Assembly: GCA_945936265.1 (NCBI GenBank)
Contig: CAMETB010000074.1
Coordinates: forward strand, 1-7,224
Source: an uncultured Clostridia bacterium
GTDB taxonomy: Bacteria > Bacillota > Clostridia > Oscillospirales > CAG-272
Direction of reading: 5' to 3'
Length of the DNA stretch: 7,224 nt
Positions 1-5,429 of the stretch are shown in pieces; position 1 is the first letter of the stretch; every line of letters begins with the position of its first letter. The position numbers and the translations under genes were made by a program. Under the pieces are notes generated by a model. It did no database searches. It saw nothing but the letters and a program-made list of their open reading frames with translations, and was not told the origin of the DNA.

Positions 1-801
1 AACCGCCGCCGCCTCAAACAAGCTCTTGTTCATTGTCTGAAGTCCCGCTATGAAAGACAGGAATGCGGTACCGAGCGACATCCACAAAGCAACCACTATA
101 CAAAGTGTCATGGCGTATTTCTCGTTATGGAACCACAGGATAGGTTCGTCTATGAGTCCGAGATCGAGAAGCGTACCGTTTACCCATCCGTACGAGTCGT
201 CCGAAAACAGAGTCGACCATATAACATAGAGCGAACCCGAAAAAGACGGCGCGTAAAATATGAGCGTAACGAACGATCTTACTCTCGGTGAAAGTTCGTT
301 TATAAACCATGCAACGAGGAACGAGAGTATGTAAGACACAGGTCCCGTTATCGTAGCGAATATAAGCGTGTTCTTGCATGCCTGAAGAAATATATCGTCG
401 TCAAAGAAAAGCCTTGTGTAGTTATCAAACCATATCCACATATCCGCATTCATCTCGAGCATATTGAACGAGGTGAAACTCAGAATTATGGAAAGCAACA
501 CGGGAAATACCGTAAAAGTGATAAATACGAGCATAAACGGCGCTATCATAAGATAAGCCACTTTGTTGCGCTTCATTTCGTGCCATGTCCACTGAAGCGC
601 CGTCATATCTTTTCTCGCCACCGCTTTTTTCTTTACCTTCGGCTTATCTGCCTCCGGTTCTTCTTTTTCTTCGGCAACACTATTATCGGTATGTAAATCG
701 CTTGGCATATCTTCGGCGACATCAGTGCCCATCGTGTCGGTCAGCACTTCGTTTTCGTCGAGGTCAACGCTTTTTTCATTATTATCTTTGCGTTCTTCCA
801 T
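1..801 (-). CDS. Carbohydrate ABC transporter permease (MalF/UgpA type), partial, cut by the left edge
   Basis: This is an inner-membrane subunit of a sugar ABC importer. The 267 visible codons are open to the left edge. Residues 1-52 are very acidic (about 20 Asp/Glu), followed by a basic patch, KPKVKKKAVARK (53-64). A first membrane segment spans about residues 82-110 (LMIAPFMLVFITFTVFPVLL), a family hallmark at the start of MalF/UgpA permeases. Further hydrophobic segments lie near 145-167, 177-199 and 229-254. The frame ends in FIAGLQTMNKSLFEAAAV, the beginning of the cytoplasmic EAA loop that docks on the ATPase; the conserved DGA and later Gly should lie just outside the window. It follows the binding-protein gene by 30 bp with no terminator, so the two are co-transcribed. 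The second permease normally comes next in such operons and is probably off the left edge. The 65-residue N-terminal extension is unusual, because most relatives start about where Met66 lies. The family call is firm; the substrate is unknown. Confidence 0.93.
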   Translation of the reverse strand, partial: MEERKDNNEKSVDLDENEVLTDTMGTDVAEDMPSDLHTDNSVAEEKEEPEADKPKVKKKAVARKDMTALQWTWHEMKRNKVAYLMIAPFMLVFITFTVFPVLLSIILSFTSFNMLEMNADMWIWFDNYTRLFFDDDIFLQACKNTLIFATITGPVSYILSFLVAWFINELSPRVRSFVTLIFYAPSFSGSLYVIWSTLFSDDSYGWVNGTLLDLGLIDEPILWFHNEKYAMTLCIVVALWMSLGTAFLSFIAGLQTMNKSLFEAAAV

Positions 802-809
802 TTAGATTT

Positions 810-815
810 CTCCTT
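810..815 (-). promoter_or_regulatory. Ribosome binding site fixing the long permease start
   Basis: Read on the minus strand this is AAGGAG, 8 nt before the ATG at 801-799. The alternative in-frame ATG (Met66, at 606-604) has only a weak purine run in front of it. This supports translation of the full acidic N-terminal extension. Confidence 0.8.
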
Positions 816-831
816 AAACAGTATTTTACCG

Positions 832-3800
832 TCAATTTGTTTCCTGAAGTTCTTTCTTTGCCTTCAGTTCTTCGAGCGTTTCTCCGATTTCGAGATAATC
901 CATTCCGAATTCTTTTCTCTTTCGGCTTATTTCCTTATTTATTGTAGTGACATATCCGAGCAAAGAATCGGCAGGATCCTTACCGTCGTTGTAAGCCGCA
1001 AGAAATGCAAAGTTTACGTAACGGGCAAGATAGTAGCTTCCCGGATAGTTGGGAACTGCTGTAAGATTGTCGAATTGCGCGAGTATATTGGTCGCTTCCT
1101 CGGATGTCCACGGCAAATCAGCAAGTGCCTCGGTATTTGCCGTTGCGGGTCTTGACGCTATACCTACTATGGACACTATTTCATTTGCGTATGAAACCTG
1201 GAAATCCTTTGCTGTGTACCACTTCATAAACTCCCATGCGGCATCTTTATCCTCGCAGCCGTTTAACATTATGCAACCGCTGACTCCCGCAATGGCGCAG
1301 TTGTTTATGTAAGTGTTTCCGTCATCGTCGGTAAGTTCATATCCGGGCAGCGGAACAAATGTCCAGAGTCCCGAAAGTTCGGACGCAAATATCGAAAGCT
1401 GGTTACATGCAGTGTAATTTGCTATTGCTATCGGCATCTCACCGGTACGGAAACGGTTTGCAAAATCGTACTGATACGGGAGCGAATACTGAGTGTACAT
1501 ATTACAAAGTTTTGTAAACGCATTAAGGACGCCCGTACTGTCGAAGTTTATCCTCATACCGTGGTCGGCATAAGCTTCATTGCCGCTCTGGTATATGAAG
1601 GTGTATATGTCGTTTGCGATACCTATTTCCATGTTGTTATACTGAAGTATCGGTATCATGGAAAGCAAATCGTCCCATGTCTTCGGCACCTCAAGCCCGA
1701 GCGATGCGAGTATGTCCTTACGGTAGAACATCATCGGGAAAGTAAGCTCATCGGGGAGTGCGTAATATGTCTCTGTTGTTGTATCGGTATCAACATCGTA
1801 ATCGTAAAGCGTAAGCGGCACCATCGCTGCATCCGGGAACCATGCACGGACATCTGTTTCATCGTTTTCTATAAACTCGTTAAGCGGTACTACCGCGTGA
1901 CGTAACGCATAGTCTATAACCGTCGTGCTTCCCGCAAAAAGAGATACGTCGGGACCGACGCCTGCAAGAACGGACGGCAAAAGCGTCCCCGCCGACACAA
2001 GTTTAAGGTTTGCCGAAATATTTTTCTCGGGTGTAAATTTATTATCAATCAGATTTCTTATGATAAGCGCATGGTCTCTTCCTTTTTCAAGCCATACCTC
2101 GACGCTCTTTGCTTCCTCCGTGGTATCGCTTACTCCAAACGAACTGTAATCGGTTACAAAACTTGAGAAAAACAGCTTTATTTCATACCACATGGACTGG
2201 AAGAAATTCGAATTTGCCTTTGGAAGAGAATCATTTTTAGACTGAATAAGTATATAGTCAACCTGAAGAGGCTGAGTTTTTGCGGTGCTTATCCATGTTC
2301 CGAGAGAACCTATGTTGGTCTTTAATCTTTTGAGATCCTTTGCTATATTCTCCTCGTCATAGCCCATATCATAAAGGATGTTTTTTAACTGCTCTATCGT
2401 TGCGGTCTTTTCACCTCTGCCGACTTTTCCGACAAGATAGTCATATATGTTCTGAAGATTGGAGGACTCCCTGAGCATTGTCTGCAAAACCTTCGGCATT
2501 ACTCTTGAAAATCCGTATGTACGGTTCTGGTCCGGGTTGCTTCCCGTAAGTTTTATTATTTCAAGATAGCAGGAGTTGACGTTGGAAAGCGTATCGTTTA
2601 CCTTGCGTATCTGCTCTCCCATATCTCCGAGAACTGCCTCAAATCTTATGGTGTGCTTGCCCTTGGTAAGATAGAACTCGAATTCCGTGCCGTTACTGCC
2701 GAGATATTGCGTCTGCCATTTATCCGTATAGTTGAACTGACATGTAGCGGCCTCGGCAAACGGTACCTCGCCGTCTATGTAGACTTTACGGGATACATAC
2801 ATACCGCTCAGAAGCGACTGCCTGAAACGGAAAGCTATTCCGTAATATCCGTCCTCGGTGACGTCTATTTCGTACTCAACCCATTCACCGACATTCTGCC
2901 ACTGCTCTTTTCCGAATGTGTTATATCTCGTTACCTTTGCGGACTGCTCTCCCGTAAGACCGCTCGTTATCGACGAAGTTCTGTCGTAAACGGGATACAT
3001 GGTTACATGAGAAACCTTACCTGCGTTCTCCGCTTCTATCTTTATGGTTGCGGAAGAAGACGGTCTGTTTGATTCTGGATCTCCGTAAATTTTGAGATAT
3101 TCCTCATATGAAACCGGCTCATCATAGGGACGGACAATTATCGATTTTATAGCCATTGACTCTCTCGAGCTTTCGAGAGTTATTGTATTGTTGCCCGCTT
3201 CCATATAAAATTCAAGCGGATCAAGATAATATCCGTCCGAATCGTGAAGGGCATATACCGTCCACTCCGGCTTTTCAATTACCGATGGGCGTATATCGTT
3301 GCCGTTCTTATCTGTCTTGAACGTTTCGTTGCCGTTTTCGTCAATCCGATAATCATATGCCCACGTCTTATTGAGGACTACTGAACGCGCCTCGGAAAAA
3401 GGAACGGAGCCGTTTAGCGAGAATATCCTTTCTATCGAGTTGGTCTTGCCCGGAACCTGACAATACTCTATTTCGATAAGGTAAAGACCGGCTGTCTCTA
3501 TATCTACATTCCAGGTTACCGATCCTGTCTCAGGCGTCATGGGAACATCGCTCTTCTCATAATATTCGTCCTTTTTCTCTACCTCCGCCGTGGTCTTTCC
3601 GGCGTCATAGTCAAGTGCGTCTATTATGTACTCTTTCGTACCTTTGGCAGCGTCCGCGTACTTCGTCCTGTACTCGGAATAGGATATTGAGTTCAGAATC
3701 TCCTCAACATCCGATATTGAGGAAACGCTCTTCTTTTGCGTCTTTCCTCCGCCGTCATCTGTCGAGGATGCGGAAACAGGCATTACGAATGATGTAAAAA

Positions 3801-3852
3801 GCATCATAATACCTATCAGGAGAGCCAGCACCCTCGTCGCTCTTTTTTTCAT
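832..3852 (-). CDS. Modular extracellular solute-binding protein with two N-terminal carbohydrate-binding-like domains
   Basis: This is probably the substrate-capturing component of the sugar ABC importer, acting outside the membrane. Residues 1-29 form a signal peptide (basic MKKR, hydrophobic core, VSA cleavage site) with no cysteine near the cleavage site, so it is not an obvious lipoprotein. Two beta-rich modules follow, at about 72-242 and 268-437. They look like CBM6/35-type sandwiches and share an internal repeat: FSLNGSVPFSEA (144-155) against VYIDGEVPFAEA (357-368), each followed by an aromatic KTW/DKW. Residues 443-575 look helical. About 580-985 is a family-1-like binding protein: GVGPDVSLFAG (631-641), TFPMMFYRKDILASLGLEVPKTWDDLL (704-730), GEMPIAIANY (804-813), and DAAWEFMKWYTAKDFQ near 870-885. 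Ordinary sugar-binding proteins are about 400-450 aa, so this one is more than double. No hydrolase motif is seen. The ATG at 3852-3850 has GGAGG 7 nt upstream. Eight cysteines are scattered through the mature chain. The domain borders are my estimate. Confidence 0.92.
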   Translation of the reverse strand: MKKRATRVLALLIGIMMLFTSFVMPVSASSTDDGGGKTQKKSVSSISDVEEILNSISYSEYRTKYADAAKGTKEYIIDALDYDAGKTTAEVEKKDEYYEKSDVPMTPETGSVTWNVDIETAGLYLIEIEYCQVPGKTNSIERIFSLNGSVPFSEARSVVLNKTWAYDYRIDENGNETFKTDKNGNDIRPSVIEKPEWTVYALHDSDGYYLDPLEFYMEAGNNTITLESSRESMAIKSIIVRPYDEPVSYEEYLKIYGDPESNRPSSSATIKIEAENAGKVSHVTMYPVYDRTSSITSGLTGEQSAKVTRYNTFGKEQWQNVGEWVEYEIDVTEDGYYGIAFRFRQSLLSGMYVSRKVYIDGEVPFAEAATCQFNYTDKWQTQYLGSNGTEFEFYLTKGKHTIRFEAVLGDMGEQIRKVNDTLSNVNSCYLEIIKLTGSNPDQNRTYGFSRVMPKVLQTMLRESSNLQNIYDYLVGKVGRGEKTATIEQLKNILYDMGYDEENIAKDLKRLKTNIGSLGTWISTAKTQPLQVDYILIQSKNDSLPKANSNFFQSMWYEIKLFFSSFVTDYSSFGVSDTTEEAKSVEVWLEKGRDHALIIRNLIDNKFTPEKNISANLKLVSAGTLLPSVLAGVGPDVSLFAGSTTVIDYALRHAVVPLNEFIENDETDVRAWFPDAAMVPLTLYDYDVDTDTTTETYYALPDELTFPMMFYRKDILASLGLEVPKTWDDLLSMIPILQYNNMEIGIANDIYTFIYQSGNEAYADHGMRINFDSTGVLNAFTKLCNMYTQYSLPYQYDFANRFRTGEMPIAIANYTACNQLSIFASELSGLWTFVPLPGYELTDDDGNTYINNCAIAGVSGCIMLNGCEDKDAAWEFMKWYTAKDFQVSYANEIVSIVGIASRPATANTEALADLPWTSEEATNILAQFDNLTAVPNYPGSYYLARYVNFAFLAAYNDGKDPADSLLGYVTTINKEISRKRKEFGMDYLEIGETLEELKAKKELQETN

Positions 3853-3882
3853 AAGAAATCCTCCGTTTTCGGTTTTTCGCCT

Positions 3883-3897
3883 GCCGTATCGGTCGGC
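3883..3897 (-). repeat. Small inverted repeat in the importer leader
   Basis: GCCG (3883-3886) and CGGC (3894-3897) are complementary around a 7-nt loop, inside the predicted 5' untranslated leader of the binding-protein gene. It lies about 20 nt upstream of the ribosome site. An alternative pairing, CGCC (3878-3881) with GGCG (3895-3898), overlaps it. The stems are short, so the element is weak and may be chance. Confidence 0.3.
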
Positions 3898-3911
3898 GTG
3901 AACTATTTATT

Positions 3912-3923
3912 GCGCATATGCGC
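3912..3923. promoter_or_regulatory. Perfect 12-bp palindrome, candidate operator of the importer operon
   Basis: GCGCATATGCGC is an exact palindrome and one of the few GC-containing islands in this AT-rich region. It lies about +16 to +27 relative to the transcription start predicted for the leftward promoter (about 3939). That is a typical place for a repressor that blocks elongation or clearance. It lacks the central CG usual in LacI-family operators, so the regulator family is unknown. Confidence 0.5.
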
Positions 3924-3945
3924 TCATAATTTTAATGTATAAATT

Positions 3946-3974
3946 ATTCTATCACACAAAAAACACAAAGTCAA
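3946..3974 (-). promoter_or_regulatory. Sigma-A promoter of the binding-protein/permease operon
   Basis: On the minus strand, TTGACT (3974-3969) and TAGAAT (3951-3946) are separated by exactly 17 bp, each one base from consensus. The predicted start of transcription is near 3939, giving a leader of about 87 nt before the ATG at 3852. The -35 box sits in the sequence CGCTTGACTTT, which also occurs at the rightward promoter. Confidence 0.8.
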
Positions 3975-4015
3975 GCGCAATTATTATATATAAAATGCAC
4001 AAAGGAAATATCCGG

Positions 4016-4025
4016 GCTTATAAGC
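4016..4025. repeat. Perfect 10-bp palindrome GCTTATAAGC
   Basis: This is an exact palindrome in the space between the two divergent promoters, about 45 bp upstream of the leftward -35 box. A second short dyad, GGCA-TT-TGCC, follows at 4032-4041. Such placement would suit a binding site for an activator or for a looping repressor. Palindromes of this length also arise by chance in AT-rich DNA. Confidence 0.35.
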
Positions 4026-4086
4026 ATGAACGGCATTTGCCTAATATCACAAGGTTTCTGTCTTTAAAATTTACATGCTAATTGGC

Positions 4087-4111
4087 AATAAAGCCCCGAA
4101 AATGCTTTATT
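4087..4111. repeat. 8-bp inverted repeat, AATAAAGC/GCTTTATT
   Basis: AATAAAGC (4087-4094) pairs perfectly with GCTTTATT (4104-4111) across a 9-nt loop. The stem is mostly A-T and lacks a following T run on either strand, so it is a poor terminator candidate. It could be a protein-binding dyad. Confidence 0.35.
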
Positions 4112-4150
4112 TACAAACAAATTCCAAATTTATGAGATAACTATTTGCAT

Positions 4151-4166
4151 ATAAAATAAATTTTAT
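4151..4166. repeat. AT-only 7-bp inverted repeat with 2-bp spacer
   Basis: ATAAAAT (4151-4157) and ATTTTAT (4160-4166) are inverted copies separated by AA. The base composition makes chance likely; it may contribute to curvature or easy melting of the divergent region. Confidence 0.3.
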
Positions 4167-4201
4167 GTATTGTACATGTTGCACAAAGCAGAGCAATGTT
4201 A

Positions 4202-4220
4202 TTTGTTATATATTAACAAA
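4202..4220. promoter_or_regulatory. 19-bp dyad TTTGTTA-N5-TAACAAA, possible operator
   Basis: TTTGTTA (4202-4208) and TAACAAA (4214-4220) are perfect inverted arms around TATAT. The arms resemble those of redox-sensor Rex sites in Clostridia (TTGTTAA-N4-TTAACAA), but the spacing between the TTGTTA and TAACAA cores is 5 rather than 6 bp. It lies about 100 bp upstream of the kinase -35 box. I rate it as a dyad of unknown factor rather than a Rex site. Confidence 0.4.
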
Positions 4221-4227
4221 CTTCAAA

Positions 4228-4266
4228 AATTCACAAAGTGTGTGTTACGTGAACTGCCTGTGAATT
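4228..4266. repeat. Inverted repeat AATTCACA-N23-TGTGAATT upstream of the kinase promoter
   Basis: AATTCACA (4228-4235) and TGTGAATT (4259-4266) are perfect 8-bp inverted copies. A smaller hairpin (CACA-AAG-TGTG, 4232-4242) overlaps the left arm, and GTGAA is directly repeated at 4249 and 4260, an 11-bp step. The right arm ends 57 bp before the kinase -35 box, a position suitable for an activator. Confidence 0.4.
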
Positions 4267-4323
4267 CGGAAAGAGTCGTATTTTTACTTCTTAATAATTT
4301 TTTCCCAAATCGGATATTATCGC

Positions 4324-4352
4324 TTGACTTTTCTGCGGGAAAATATTATAAT
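4324..4352 (+). promoter_or_regulatory. Sigma-A promoter of the ROK kinase gene
   Basis: TTGACT (4324-4329) and a perfect TATAAT (4347-4352) are 17 bp apart, a near-consensus promoter. The predicted start is near 4359, leaving a leader of about 30 nt that contains GGAGG (4377-4381), 9 nt before the ATG. The surrounding CGCTTGACTTT (4321-4331) is identical over 11 bp to the sequence at the opposing importer promoter. Confidence 0.85.
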
Positions 4353-4390
4353 TAACTTGCAAAATATTTTCGTTTCGGAGGAAAACATAT

Positions 4391-5353
4391 ATGTATTATA
4401 TCGGAGTAGATCTCGGCGGAACAAATATAGCTGCCGGAATTGTGGGAAGCGATTACAAAATAATAAAGAAAGGTAGCGTTCCGACGGTTGCTTCAAGAGA
4501 CGGTGAGGAAATAATAAAAGACATGGCACTCCTTTGCAAAAGACTTGTTTCCGAATGCGGGCTTACCGTTGACGATATAGAATACGCAGGTATAGCAACG
4601 CCCGGTACGGCAAATTCCAGAACCGGAGTTGTGGAGTACGCAAACAATCTGCCCTTCAGAATGTTTCCCATTGCGGATCTTCTTAAAAAATACCTCGGAG
4701 TAAAGAGGGTTCTTATAGAAAACGACGCAAATGCGGCGGCAAAAGCAGAGGCTATAGCCGGTGCGGCAAGAGGAACGGACTATTCCGTTATGATAACGCT
4801 CGGCACAGGGCTCGGAGGCGGAATAATAATAAACGGTCAGGTTTATTCCGGTTTTAATTTTGCCGGTGCGGAACTCGGTCACATAGTGATTGAAAAGGAC
4901 GGCAAGCAGTGCACTTGCGGAAGGCGCGGCTGCTGGGAAACTTACAGCTCGGCAACGGGTCTTACGAATATGACGAAAGAGCATCTTATTAAAGCAAGAG
5001 GACAGGACCGCCATACAATAATTGAGGAAATGATAGACGGTAACCTTGACAATGTAAACGCAAGAGTTGCCTTCTCCGCCATGAAGCAGGGCGACGAAGT
5101 CGGAAAAGAGATAGTTGACGAGTATATCAGTTATCTTGCCACCGGAGTTGCAAATATAATAAACATATTCCAGCCAAACGTTCTTTCGATAGGCGGCGGT
5201 GTATGCAACGAAAAGGATTACCTTCTGAAACCGCTTGTCAAAAAGGTATTTGAAGAAACCTATACAAAGGGCAAAGAAAATCAGACTGAGATAAAGATAG
5301 CCGAACTCGGAAACGATGCAGGTATCGTCGGCGCAGCGGTACTCGGTCTTTAA
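4391..5353 (+). CDS. ROK-family sugar kinase, glucokinase-like
   Basis: This is a cytoplasmic ATP-dependent kinase of the ROK family, most likely phosphorylating glucose or a related hexose at C6. The phosphate-binding DLGGTN lies at residues 7-12. ATPGTANSRTGVVEYANNLPF (69-89) matches the sugar-binding region of bacterial glucokinases. ENDANAA (110-116) holds the catalytic Asp112, and LGTGLGGGI (137-145) is the second phosphate loop. ELGH (161-164) and CTCGRRGC (174-181) supply the His and three Cys of the ROK zinc site. NIFQPNVLSIGGGV (258-271) is the C-terminal adenosine-side motif. At 320 aa it is full length, and it has no N-terminal helix-turn-helix, so it is a kinase and not an NagC/XylR-type repressor. 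It has its own promoter and terminator and is transcribed away from the sugar importer, which suggests it acts on the imported sugar. Exact substrate specificity (glucose, mannose, allose or an amino sugar) cannot be read from sequence alone, so I give no symbol; glcK would be the usual one. Confidence 0.96.
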   Translation: MYYIGVDLGGTNIAAGIVGSDYKIIKKGSVPTVASRDGEEIIKDMALLCKRLVSECGLTVDDIEYAGIATPGTANSRTGVVEYANNLPFRMFPIADLLKKYLGVKRVLIENDANAAAKAEAIAGAARGTDYSVMITLGTGLGGGIIINGQVYSGFNFAGAELGHIVIEKDGKQCTCGRRGCWETYSSATGLTNMTKEHLIKARGQDRHTIIEEMIDGNLDNVNARVAFSAMKQGDEVGKEIVDEYISYLATGVANIINIFQPNVLSIGGGVCNEKDYLLKPLVKKVFEETYTKGKENQTEIKIAELGNDAGIVGAAVLGL

Positions 5354-5371
5354 AAATCACAAACAAAATTG

Positions 5372-5404
5372 AAAGGGACTCTTGAAAGAAGGTCCCTTTT
5401 ATTT
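5372..5404 (+). terminator. Rho-independent terminator after the ROK kinase
   Basis: AAAGGGAC (5372-5379) pairs with GTCCCTTT (5392-5399). Past one bulged T, CTT (5381-5383) pairs with AAG (5389-5391) around GAAAG. The T-rich tail TTTTATTT spans 5397-5404. It begins 18 nt after the kinase stop codon and insulates recG from the kinase transcript. Confidence 0.9.
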
Positions 5405-5407
5405 GAA

Positions 5408-5414
5408 GGGAGGG
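5408..5414 (+). promoter_or_regulatory. Ribosome binding site of recG with long spacing
   Basis: GGGAGGG lies immediately after the terminator tail but 15 nt before the ATG at 5430, longer than the usual 5-10 nt. The in-frame ATT codons at 5415 and 5421 sit closer to it but are rare starts. The encoded sequence from ATG 5430 (MTLDTPLRELYGVG) matches typical RecG N-termini, so I keep that start. Confidence 0.55.
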
Positions 5415-5429
5415 ATTGATATTTCAGGT

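Larger units (their letters stand above)
3853..4390. other. Divergent intergenic regulatory region between the importer operon and the ROK kinase
   Basis: This 538-bp stretch is clearly more AT-rich than the flanking genes and has no supportable coding sequence. It holds two outward promoters (about 3946-3974 leftward, 4324-4352 rightward) and leaders of roughly 87 nt for the importer and 30 nt for the kinase. Between the promoters lie about 350 bp containing several short palindromes (listed separately). I found no good match to a catabolite-response (cre) element. No known riboswitch fold was recognised by eye. Confidence 0.75.

Noticed and set aside
125..379. 84-codon minus-strand frame overlapping the permease
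   Set aside because: It lies in another frame of the same strand as a well-supported permease with membrane segments and an EAA motif; composition is not protein-like.
2653..3072. 139-codon plus-strand frame opposite the binding-protein gene
   Set aside because: It is antisense to the conserved modular region and has no ribosome site or recognisable motif; the same holds for the other plus-strand frames at 585-947, 1049-1312, 1561-1905, 1925-2149 and 3615-3797.
832..3852. Glycoside hydrolase or surface-layer function for the large secreted protein
   Set aside because: No catalytic domain or SLH repeat is visible, and the C-terminal 400 residues match sugar ABC binding proteins directly upstream of a matching permease.
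3903..3930. Catabolite-response (cre) element around the importer promoter
   Set aside because: The palindrome has a central TA (GCGCATATGCGC) and does not fit the cre consensus with its central CG and flanking TG/CA; no other good match was seen in the intergenic region.
4087..4111. Intrinsic terminator in the intergenic spacer
   Set aside because: The stem is nearly all A-T and there is no T tract after it on either strand; no gene ends nearby.
4170..4355. Small plus-strand reading frame of 61 codons in the intergenic region
   Set aside because: It begins with TTG, has no ribosome site, has AT-driven composition, and runs through the -35 and -10 boxes of the kinase promoter.
4493..5014. 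173-codon minus-strand frame inside the kinase gene
   Set aside because: It is antisense to conserved ROK motifs, rich in Cys, Tyr and Arg with no recognisable domain, and has no promoter context; it is a shadow of the coding strand.
4391..5353. ROK transcriptional repressor (NagC/XylR type)
   Set aside because: The protein begins directly with the DLGGTN phosphate loop and lacks the N-terminal helix-turn-helix of about 70-80 residues; all kinase residues are present.
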